The notes under the pieces: model-generated
The model's database searches: none
Told to the model about the DNA's origin: nothing
What the model saw: only the letters and a program-made list of their open reading frames with translations
Shown here: positions 55,450-64,000 of the stretch, in pieces
Layout of the letters: every line of letters begins with the position of its first letter
Position numbering within the stretch: position 1 is the first letter of the stretch
NCBI RefSeq assembly: GCF_024166365.1
Contig: NC_064838.1
Location: forward strand, 75,718,001-75,782,000
Length of the DNA stretch: 64,000 nucleotides
Reading direction: 5' to 3'
Origin: Elephas maximus indicus
Lineage: Eukaryota; Chordata; Mammalia; Proboscidea; Elephantidae
Program-made: the position numbers and the translations under genes

Positions 55450-56780
55450 AATCTCCTTTTTTGCTTATAGCGTCTCATGGCTTTCTAATGAAGACACAGG
55501 TCCTATCTTTCATATATGAAATTAGAATAAATCCATAATCAATAAGCTTCAAATATAAAACACAGAAATTGACACTGGATTATTTTACATGGTTTCTTTG
55601 TCAGGAAAAATGCTGACAATTCATATTATTTCCATTCTCATATCCCTTAATAAGGTAATGCAGATTATCAAATAATAAAGAAATCAGAATATATTGTTCT
55701 ATTTGACAGAGTTCTCAATCATAAAATCTTTGTAAACCTTTCTCTCTCTGAATCAAAAAAAAAATATTACCTACCCCTAAAATATTTTTTTTAATATTGT
55801 AGGAACATGTGATCAAAGATACTTATGGTTCCTGCCTCCCCTATTTGGTTTCATGAGGGGCAAAGGGCATGGGGGAACGGGCCCTTTTCACTGGTAAAAC
55901 AAATTTTTCACTGGTAAAACACACTGTACGGGTGACTTTGTAACCTTATATTCCTAATGTTATACATGGATATTTCTTATATAATCTCAAACTATTCATA
56001 AGCATGATATTATTCACCAAATAATATCTAACATTTGATTGAACCAGAGTTAACGTAACTAGTTCTCTACTTTTTGAAATTTAGTTAATTTTCAAATTTG
56101 CATAGTTGTATGGAATGATGAGATAAAAATCTTGGTCCATTGTCTCCTTATGTTCATTGACTGTAAGTTCCCTGAAGGCAGGGAAATTCCTTAATTATCT
56201 TTGCATTAGCTGTTTCTTTCATAATGTCTGGGACATAGAATTCACTCCATAAACTTTGTAAATTATTAGTACTCATTCAGTCTTTTCACCATTTCTTTCA
56301 TTTCTTCTACTTTGTTTTTGTTTACTCCTCTACCACTAACATACTATTTCAGTGATCAAAGACTCTTGATGTGTATTTATAAATATCTGGTAAGATTATT
56401 CTCACCTATTAAAAAAATTTTTTTTATTACCTATTACTCGCCCATTTAAAACATTTTCTTGCAATTTCCAAATATTAATGCTTCCTGATAAATCTTAAAG
56501 TCATTTTTTAAGGCTCAGAAATTCCTAAAAAGTTATGTTTAGAATTTCATGTCTTGAAATACTTCTATTGAAAAAAACAGTGTTATAATAATCTAGGTTT
56601 CTCATCCAGAATAACAGTCTTATTGTGAAGGCTTATTTTAAAAATTTGAATAAAATTTGTAGTTAGCTCCACAGAGTGTACATACAACTTGCCTTTCTGT
56701 TTTCTGATTTACAAAGGGAATTCTCTTATTTACATTCAATTCACATCTTCAATGAGTTGATCTGAAAGGATTCAGTATCT
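55450..56780. other. OR 3' flank (copy 2), continued
   Basis: Aligns with about 535-1740 ('ctttctaatgaagacacagg', 'ccattctcatatccctta', 'ggtttcatgaggggcaaagg'). No gene. A small local duplication, 'ttttcactggtaaaacaaa' then 'ttttcactggtaaaacaca' at about 55887-55924, is absent from the copy near 958. Confidence 0.7.
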
Positions 56781-56789
56781 TTTGCCGAC

Positions 56790-57090
56790 ATGAGTTACTG
56801 CACAAACCTCAAAACCAAATACACAGGTCTGTACCAAACACACATAGACTTGTATACGTCCACACATGGGTCTAAGGTCACACATGGGCCTACATATAAA
56901 CACACAAGTGTCTGTATCTAATCACACATAAGTTAATATGCGAACACATCAGGGTCCGAGTCCGACAAGCCATAAGTCTATGTCTAACCACAGACAGGTC
57001 TGTATCCAACCATTCAGATATCTATATCTACCATGTTCAGATCTGTGTCCACCACAAGCAATGTTGTGTCTGTTTACGCATGATTTTTTT
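56790..57090. repeat. Degenerate minisatellite (copy 2)
   Basis: Same repeat as 1795-2105, unit by unit ('agtgtctgtatctaatcaca', 'ggtctgtatccaaccattca', 'atctatatctaccatgttca'). The near-identical order shows it was duplicated as a block and has not re-expanded. Confidence 0.75.
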
Positions 57091-58664
57091 TTTTAAAAGT
57101 TACTGTGCTTTAGGTGAAAGTTTACAGCACAAATTAGTTTCTCACTCAAATTTTATACATAAATTGTTTTGTGTCTTTCATTGCAATTCCCACAATGTGT
57201 CAACATTCTCCCTCTTTCCCATTACACCCCGGGTACCCCTTGTCCATTCCTACAGTTTTCTTGTCCCTCCCTGCCTTCTCATCTTTGCTTTTTGGTGTGT
57301 GTTACCCATTTAATCTCCTTCAGTTGATTGAACGAAGAAGCGTGTTCCTCACATGTGTCACTGTTTTTTTTCATAGGGCTGTCTAAACTTTGGCTGAAAC
57401 ATGGACTTTAGGAGTGGCTTCAGTTCTGAGTTAGCAGGGTATCTGGGGGCCATAGTCTTGGGGGTTCCTCAAGTCTCTGTCAGACCAGTAAGTCTGGTCT
57501 TTTTTTGCGAATTTGAATTTTGCTCTACATTTTTCTCCTGCTCTGTCTGGGACCCTGTATTGTGACCCTTGTCAGAGCAGCCTGTGGTGGTAGCCAGGCA
57601 CCAGCTAATTATTCTGGGCTCAGGCTGATAGAAGCTGTGGTTCATTAGTTCTTTGGAATAATATTGTCCTTATGTCTTTGGTTTTCTTCATTCTCTTCTG
57701 TTCCACACAGGATGGGATCAACAGATGTATCTTAGAGGGTGCTCACAAGCTTTTATGACTCCAGATGCCACTACTCAGCAAAAAAAAAAAAAAAAAAAAA
57801 AAAACTCAGCAAAGTAGGATTTAAATCCTTTTGTTTATGCCAGTTGTGCTACATGTCCCCAGATACCAGGGTCTCCACCCCTCAACCCCAGTAACTCTGT
57901 CCCTCAAGGTGTTTGGATTTGTCTAGGAAGCTTCTAAGACTTTGCCTTGGTCAAGATGTACTGACTTCCCCTATATGATGTATTGTCTTCCCCTTCAGCA
58001 AAGTCAACACTTGTCTTCTGTCTAGTTAGTGATTCTCCCAACCCATCCATCCTCTTTGTTGTAATCATCAGATTTTTTTTTTTTTTTTCTGTGTAGAAAC
58101 CTTTTCTTCGGTGGTCTCATACAATAGTCACCCTTTTGTGATTGTCTGATTTTACTCAGTATAATTTCCTCTAGGTATATCCATGTTGTGAGAGCTATAG
58201 AGATTTTATCATTGTTATTTACTATTATGATTTATTGTAATGTTATTACGTAGTATCCTATTATGGGTATGTACCATAATTTGTTTATCCATTCATCTGT
58301 TGATGGGCACATAGGTTGCTTCCGTTTTTTTCTATTATGAATAATCTGCAATGAACATGAGTGTGCATAGTCTATTCTTTTGACAGTTCTTATTCCTGTA
58401 GGATATATTCCTAGAAGTGGAATTGCTGGATCATATGGCATTTTTATTTCTAGCATTTCAAGGAGGCACCCTATTCTCCATAGTGAATTTACATTTTATA
58501 TTTCCACCAGCAGTGCATAAGAGATCCAATGTCCCCACAACCTCTCCAACATTTGTTATTTTCTGTTTTTATTTTTATTAGTTCCAGTAATGTCAGGGTG
58601 ACATGATATCTCATTGTAGTTTTGATTTGCGTATGTCTAATAGCTAATGAAAGATGAAGTAAAA
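57091..58664 (-). mobile_element. Ancient L1 3' UTR and ORF2 end (copy 2, minus)
   Basis: Paralogous to 2106-3622. A minus frame at 58232-58456 reads '[60 protein letters not shown]', the ORF2 C-terminus. It contains a poly(A)-only insertion at 57781-57811. Confidence 0.85.
57773..57811. repeat. Poly(A) tract flanked by 8 bp duplication
   Basis: 'actcagca' (57773-57780), then an A run, then 'actcagca' again (57804-57811). The paralogue at about 2794-2803 has a single 'actcagcaaagcagg' with no run. The extra 31 bases are thus 23 A plus the duplicated target. Confidence 0.92.
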
Positions 58665-59997
58665 GATTTGAACAATTTCAAAGGACTGCTTGAGAAGACA
58701 AAGTAAAGTATTATAATGAAATATACAAAGATCTAGAGTTAGAAAAACAAAGGGAAGAACAGCCTCGCCATTTTTCAAGCTGAAAGAACTGAAGAAAAAT
58801 TGAAGCCTTGAGTTGCAATATTAAAAGGTTCTATGGAGAAAATATTAAATGATTCAGGAAGCATCAAAAGAAGATAGAAGCAATACACAGAGTCACTGTA
58901 TCAAAAAGAATTTGTCAGCATTTAACTATTTCAGAGGGTAGCATATGATCGGGAATAAATGGTACTGAAAGAAGAGATCCAAACTGCACTGAAGGCATTA
59001 CCTAAAAACAAGGCTCCAGGGATTGATAGAATACCAACTGAGAGGTTTCAACAAATTGATGCAGTGCTGGAAGTGCTCACTTGTCTATGCCAAGAAATTT
59101 GGAAGACAGCTACTGGCCAATCAGCTGGAAGAGATCCATATTTGCACTCATTTAAAAGAAAGTTGATCCAACACAATGCAGAAATTACGAAACTATCATT
59201 AATATCACCCAGAAGTAAAATTTTGCTGAAGATTATTCAAAAGCTGTTGCAGCTGTCCATTGACAGGGTAGTTCCAGAAATTTAAGCAGGATTTGGAAGA
59301 TGGAGAACAAGGTATATCACTATTGATGAAAGAAGAATCTTGGATGAGAGTAGAGAATACCAGAAAGATGTTTATTCTGTTTATTGACTATGCCAAAGTG
59401 TCCATAACAAATTATGGGTAACATTAAGAAGAATGGGAATTCTAGAACACTTAATTCTGCTCATGTGCAATGTGTATATAGACCAAGACCCATTCTTCAA
59501 ACAAAACAAGAGGATACTGTGTGGTTTAAAATCAAGAAAGGTGTGGGTCGGGTTTGTACCTTTTCAGCATCCTTATTCAATCTGTGTGCTGAACAGATAA
59601 TCCAAGCAGCTGGACTATATGAAGAACGGCTGGGCATCATGGTTGGAGGAAGGCCCATTAACAACCTGAGTTATGCAGATGACACAACCTTGCTTGCTGA
59701 AAGAAAATAAAAATTCTCGCAACTGGACCAATAAACAACATTGTGATAAGTGGAGAAAATATTGAAGTTGTCAAGGAATTCATTTTACTTGAATCCACAG
59801 TCAACACCCACGGAAGCAGCAGTCAAGAAATCGAAGGACACATTGCATTGGGCAAATCTGCTGCAAAATATCTCTTTAAAAGTGTTAAAAAGTAAAATGT
59901 CACTTTAAGGACTAAGGTCTGCCTGACTGAAGCCATGGTGCTTTCAGTTGCCTCATATGCATGTGAAAGCTGGACAATGAATAAGGAAGTCTGAAGA
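58665..59997 (+). mobile_element. RTE (BovB-like) element, plus strand (copy 2)
   Basis: Longer version of 3623-4488. The frame 58959-59285 shows 'LKALPKNKAPGIDRIPTERFQQIDAVLEVLTCLCQEIWKTATGQ'. Frame 59414-59710 shows 'FKIKKGVGRVCTFSASLFNLCAEQIIQAAGLYEERLGIMVGGRPINNLSYADDTTLLAE' with an intact YADD. A deletion after the YADD block removes the usual 'LLMKIKDHSLQYGLHLN' part. The element ends near 59997 without its 3' terminus. Confidence 0.88.
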
Positions 59998-60797
59998 AGA
60001 ACAGGATTTGGTTGTACTTTTTCCAAGACAGGTTTGTTCCTTTCTCTGGCACTCCATGGTATATTCAATATTCTTTGCCATCACCAAATTCAAAACTGTC
60101 AATTCTTCTTTGTCTTCCTTATTCGTCCCCCAGCTTTCCCATGCATATGGAGTGATTGAAAACACCATGATTTGGGTCAGGCACACCTAAGTCATCAAGG
60201 TGACACCTTTGCTTTTCAACATTTTGGAGAGGTCTTTTGCACCAGATTTGCCCAATGCAATGGGTTTTTTTTTTTTTTTTAATTTCTTGCTTGTTGCTTC
60301 CATGGGTGTTGGCTGTGCATCTAAGTAAAAAGAACTCCTTGACAACTTCAATCTTCTCTCCATTTATCATGATGCTGCTTATTGGTCCAGTTGTGAGGAT
60401 TTTTGTTTTCTTTAAGTTGAGGTGTAATCAGTAATTAAGTCTGTGGTCTTTGATCTTCATTAGTAAGTTCTTCAAGTCTTCTTCACTTTCAGCAAGCAAG
60501 TTTGTGTCATCTGCATAATGCAGGTTGTTAATAAGTCTTCCTCCAATCCTAATGCTTCATTCTTCTTCATATAGTCCAGTTTCTTGGATTATTTGCCCTG
60601 CATGCAGATTGAGTAGGTATGGTGAAAGCATATAAACATGACACATGCTTTTCCTGAAATTAAATCATGCAGTATCTCCTTGTTCTGTTCAAAGGACTGC
60701 CTCTTGATCCATGTACAGATGCCACATGAGCACGTTTAAGTGTTCTGGAAGTCCCATTCTTTGCCACGTTATCTATAATTTGTTATGGTCCACACAG
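59998..60797 (-). mobile_element. RTE segment, minus strand (copy 2)
   Basis: Directly abuts the plus-strand RTE. It reads on the minus strand from about 60797 (RT region, 'tttgttatggtccacacag') to 59998. The minus frame 60119-60370 has 'MINGEKIEVVKEFFLLRCTANTHGS'. It forms a tail-to-tail inverted pair with 58665-59997, covering the same RTE region in part. Confidence 0.85.
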
Positions 60798-61136
60798 CAA
60801 TTTTACTGGTTTTGTATAGGTGCCCCTTATTATTATATTTAGGAATTTCCCATCAATTCCTATTTTACTAAGAGTTTTTTTTTTTTTTTTTTAAATGAGG
60901 AAAGTGTGTTAGAGTTTACCAAATGCCTTTTCTACTTTGACTGAGATGATTATGTGATTCTTCCCTCTGGTTTTATTTATGTGGTGGATTATATTGTTTG
61001 ATTTTCTGATGTTGAACCACCTTTGCATACCTAGTATGAATCCTGCTTGGTAGTGGTGTATTATTTTTTTATATGATACTGTATTCTATTAGCTAGAATT
61101 TTGTTGAGAATTTTTGCATGTATATTCATGAGAGTT
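60798..61136 (-). mobile_element. Ancient L1 ORF2 segment (copy 2, minus)
   Basis: L1 resumes with 'actggttttgtataggtgcc' and runs to 'tgtatattcatgagagt', equivalent to 51020-51310 of the young L1. This piece is missing from the unit-0 copy, where the RTE at 5793 directly follows 'ggttgttggttttgtac'. Confidence 0.8.
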
Positions 61137-61846
61137 GTTGTTGTTAGGTGCTGTTGAGTCAGCTCTGACTCATAAACCAAAAAACCAAACTCATTGCTGT
61201 GGAGTCGAATCTGACTCATTGTGTGACCCTATAGGACGTAGTAGAACTGCCCCACAGAGCTTCCAAGGAGCACCTGATGGGTTCAAACTGCCGACCATTT
61301 AGTTAGCCATAGCACTTAACCACTACACCACCAGCATTTCCGTTACGACTCACAGGGACTCTACAAAAGAACGAAATACAGCCCTGTCCTGTGCTATCTT
61401 CACAATTGCTATGGTTGAGCCCATTGTTGCAGCCACTGTGTCAATTCACGTCTTTGAGGGTCTTCCTCTTTTTTGCTGACCCTCTGCTTTACGAAGCATG
61501 ATGTCCTTCTCCAGAGACTTATTCTTCCTGATAACATATCCAAAGTATATGAGATGTAGTTTTGCCATCCTTGCTTCTAAGGAGCATTCAGGTTGTACTT
61601 CTTCCAAGACAGATTTTTTCATTCTTTTGTTAGTCCATGGTATATTCAATACTCTTTGCCAACACCACAATCCAAAGGTGTCATTTCTTCTTTGGTCTTC
61701 CTTATTCATTGTCCAGCTTTCACATGCATATGACGCAATTGAAAATACCATGCCTTGGGTCAGGCGCATCTTAGTCTTCAAAGCGACATGTTTGCTTTTT
61801 AACACTTTAAAGAGGTATCTTGCAGCTGATTTGTGATGACCGATCT
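61137..61846 (-). mobile_element. RTE 3' segment, minus strand, with nested AfroSINE
   Basis: The RTE 3' terminus is at the left ('tgttgttgttaggtgctgtt'). The minus frame 61446-61907 reads 'HKSAARYLFKVLKSKHVALKTKMRLTQGMVFSIASYACESWTMNKEDQRRNDTFGLWCWQRVLNIPWTNKRMKKSVLEEVQPECSLEARMAKLHLIYFGYVIRKNKSLEKDIMLRKAEGQQKRGRPSKT', the longest RTE C-terminal frame in the window. It is 5'-truncated at about 61846, where L1 continues. Confidence 0.88.
61175..61341 (-). mobile_element. AfroSINE nested in RTE, minus strand
   Basis: 'accaaactcattgctgtgga', 'gactcattgtgtgaccctat', 'gttcaaactgccgaccattt' and 'cactacaccaccagcatttc'. It splits the RTE tail between 'ctctgactcata' and 'ttacgactcaca'. The RTE copy at 5793 lacks it. 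Confidence 0.9.
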
Positions 61847-62204
61847 TGGTCTGTAATTTTCTTTTTTTGTTGTCTTTTACTGGCTTGGTTATCAGGCTTT
61901 TGCTCACTTCATGAAATGAATTTGGGAGTATTATTTCATTTCTATGTTCGGAAATAGTTTGAGTAGTACTGTTGGGAGTTCTATTCTAAATGTTTGGTAT
62001 TCTTCAGTGAAGCCATCCAGGCCAGGGCTTTTTTTTTTTTTTTTTATCTCTTGGATCTTTTCTCTTGTTATTGGTCTGTTCAGATTTTCTACCTCAGTTT
62101 GTGTTAGTTTAGATAGGTAGTAAGTTTCTAGAAATTTGTCCATTTTTCCTAGGTTCTCAAATTTGTTGGAGCAGAATTTTTCTTAGTATTTTTTACCCAT
62201 AAAC
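61847..62204 (-). mobile_element. Ancient L1 ORF2 segment (copy 2, minus)
   Basis: L1 continues ('ggtctgtaattttctttttt'). The minus frame 61931-62143 reads 'MDKFLETYYLSKLTQTEVENLNRPITREKIQEIKKKKKSPGLDGFTEEYQTFRIELPTVLLKLFPNIE', the RT N-terminal block, matching 51430-51650. Confidence 0.85.
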
Positions 62205-62358
62205 CCATTGCCCTCGAGTCAGTTCGGACTTCATCACGACCCTGTAGGACAGGGTAGAACTGCTGCATAGATTTTCTGAGGAGTTCCTGGTAGATTTGAA
62301 CTGCCAACCTTTTGGCTAGCAGAGATGGTGCTTAACCAGTACTTCACTAGAGTTTCCA
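62205..62358 (-). mobile_element. AfroSINE, minus strand (orthologue of 7809)
   Basis: 'aacccattgccctcgagtca', 'gaccctgtaggacagggtag', 'gatttgaactgccaaccttt' and 'cagtacttcactagagtttc'. Same L1 insertion point as 7809-7972 on both sides ('tattttttac' and 'agagtattttgttagg'). Confidence 0.92.
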
Positions 62359-63192
62359 GAGTATTTTGTTAGGATTTTTTTTATGTTAGTTAGATCTATT
62401 GTGTTTTCCTCCAACTCATCTTATTGGATTATTTGCTTCCTCTCCTCTTTTTTTTTTTTTTTATCAGTTAGGCCAAAGGCTTACCTGCATTGTTTCTGCT
62501 GAGTGATCAAAGCTTAGTCTTATTGTTTTCCCTTTGTAAACGACTTTTTGCTTGTCTTGAGGTGCCCTCAGGATTCTATGTCTTTGATTTTGGCAAGTGT
62601 GATTATGATATATCTTGGTGATTTTCTTTTGGGTTCTATCATATGTGGAATTCTTTGTGCATCTTGGATAGTCAGCTTTTCTTCTCTCATGCAATTTTGG
62701 ACATTTTCTCCCAGCAAATCAACAATCTTCTCTGTGTTTTTTACTTCCTCCTCCTGTTCTAGAACTCTGCTCATGTGCAGATTTTTGCTCTTGATTGTGT
62801 CCCTCATAAGTCTTAGGTTTCCTCATTTTTCTTCATTCTTGTCTCTGATTTTTCATCAAAGTGGTGTCCATGGATTTGTCTTCAATTTCTTAGATTTTGT
62901 CTTTTGTTGTTTCAAATTTGCTCTTGTCCTGCTTTTTTATATGATTTGGTTATTGTCTGCTGTGCCTGAGACATTAATGTATTATTTTCTTTATTTATTG
63001 ATTGAATATTCCCTTGTTTCATCCTGCTTTTTTGTTTTCTTTTGATATGTCAGGGTGGGCAAGATGGGCATGCTTTGCCCCTTGCTCATTTTTGTGCACC
63101 AGAGCTCTCAAGACCTTGTCCACATGGGCAGGGGAGCACCAGGCAGGGCGAGCCTGCATTGTTGCACACTGGTTTGGCGAGGTGGTTCAGAG
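62359..63192 (-). mobile_element. Ancient L1 ORF1 and part of 5' UTR (copy 2, minus)
   Basis: Minus frames 62464-62694 and 62568-62807 give ORF1 pieces ('QDAQRIPHMIEPKRKSPRYIIITLAKIKD', 'APQDKQKVVYKGKTIRLSFDHSAETMQ'). The GC-rich 5' UTR starts at about 63050 and is cut off at 63192, where LTR sequence follows because of a deletion relative to 9125-11590. Confidence 0.82.
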
Positions 63193-63492
63193 GATGTGCT
63201 ATGCTCTCAGTGCTCGTTTCTTGGTAGTATGATGTCCCCATACTTCTCTGTTCACTTCCCTCTTTTATATCTCGTAAGAGATTGCCTTAAAACACAATCT
63301 AACCTTGAAGGTTGAGTCCTGTCTCATTAATATAAGTGCTGCTTGTCCCTTCTCGTTGACATCATAGAGGTAGGATTTAGAACACATAGGAAAATCACAC
63401 CAGAGGACAAAATGGTGGACAATTACATAATGGGAATCATGGTCTAGCCACATTGACACAACTTTTTGGGGGACACAATTCAATTCATGGCA
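63193..63492 (-). mobile_element. Partial MaLR-type LTR, minus strand
   Basis: The right part of the LTR at 11379-11894 ('gtgctatgctctcagtgctc', 'cttaaaacacaatctaacct', 'gggggacacaattcaattca'). The other end was removed by the deletion. The right flank 'gtcca' preserves the original target duplication. Confidence 0.78.
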
Positions 63493-64000
63493 GTCCACTT
63501 CATCTCAGTTGACAAAATTTTTGGCATAAATTTGTTTATAATATCCTTTTAGAATCTATAAAATCTACCAGGAATGACACCTTCTTCAATTCCAATTCTG
63601 ATTGTTTTTTTCTTGTATACTTTTTTGAATTCATTTTGCTAAAGATTTATCCATTTTATTAATCTTGTCAAAGAATTCCTAGCTTTATATACTTTCTCTG
63701 TTTTTAGATTAATTTCTGTGTCAATGATTTCTGTTTTATATTTACTACTTTCATTCTACAATATTCTCTGGGTTTGTTTTGCTTTTTCCTTTCCAATTTC
63801 TTAAGATGGAAGCTAGTTCATTTCTTTTAATGTTTCTTGTTTTCTAATACTTGCATTTAAAGTTATACATTTCTTTCTAAACACTGTCTTAGCAGCATCC
63901 AATAAATTTTGCTATGTTTCATTTTTATTATCTTACTGTTCAAAGTATTTCTAATTTCCATTGGGATTTCTTCTTTGATCCACGGCTTATGTAGAACTGT
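63493..64000 (-). mobile_element. Old L1 ORF2 fragment (minus), runs off the window
   Basis: Paralogous to 11895-12390 ('ttttagaatctataaaatct', 'ttctctgggtttgttttgct', 'gtcttagcagcatccaataa'). Continues past the right edge. Confidence 0.55.

Noticed and set aside
62548-63045. 165-codon plus-strand frame with hydrophobic stretches
   Set aside because: Antisense to the old L1 ORF1 and 5' UTR; the T-rich strand produces Phe/Leu/Ser-rich pseudo-membrane segments.
1-64000. CRISPR-like or bacterial operon structure
   Set aside because: No regularly spaced identical repeats with unique spacers, no ribosome-binding sites, no dense coding. The regular arrays found are a degenerate minisatellite and L1 monomers.

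Overview
This is a mammalian nuclear window, about two-thirds interspersed repeat, most likely from an elephant or another afrotherian. The host clue is a tRNA-derived SINE of the AfroSINE type: a 3' half around 'GGGTCGCTATGAGTCGGAATCGACTCGACGG' (seen in variants), with about ten recognisable copies here. It occurs with RTE (BovB-like) retrotransposons that share the AfroSINE tail style and end in AACAACAACA, and with a young L1 lineage not of primate or rodent type. No bacterial, plasmid or phage feature is present. The family names are recognition from memory; no database search was run.

The gene content is one olfactory-receptor (OR) locus. An intact single-exon OR4-like receptor of 305 codons lies at 18343-19260 (+). 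A same-length paralogue at 45506-46423 (+) carries three in-frame stops and no frameshift. Both have a conserved splice acceptor about 45 bases before the ATG and a conserved candidate 5' UTR exon further upstream.

Layout: 1-1.73 kb is OR downstream flank belonging to a gene just left of the window. 1.79-2.1 kb is a degenerate 22-23 bp minisatellite. 2.1-9.7 kb is an ancient full-length L1 (-) split by RTE pieces and an AfroSINE. 9.7-13.2 kb holds old repeats and a MaLR-type LTR. 13.2-18.3 kb is the OR1 upstream block. 18.3-21.8 kb is OR1 plus its 3' flank, a solo LTR and an expanded minisatellite. 22-23.7 kb is an RTE relic. 24.5-29.06 kb holds an ERV-L relic (RNase H, integrase, dUTPase-like region, 3' LTR). 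29.06-38.1 kb is a second, tandemly duplicated copy of that region leading into OR2 upstream sequence. 39.96-44.58 kb is a 3'-truncated young L1. 45.5-46.4 kb is the OR pseudogene. 48.1-55.4 kb is a near-complete young L1 inserted into an AfroSINE tail. 55.4-64.0 kb is a diverged repeat of 0.5-12.4 kb.

The window records stepwise growth of an OR array. Segment 47.4-64 kb matches 0-12.4 kb (offset about 47.4 kb), and the two OR genes are 27.16 kb apart. The copies share some insertions and lack others, so they can be ordered in time. I found no previously undescribed molecular system. The most interesting points are an intact OR with Cys in place of the DRY arginine, a 3'-truncated L1 with perfect target-site duplications, L1 5' UTRs built of tandem GC-rich monomers, a poly(A)-only insertion with target-site duplications, and several paralogous empty sites.
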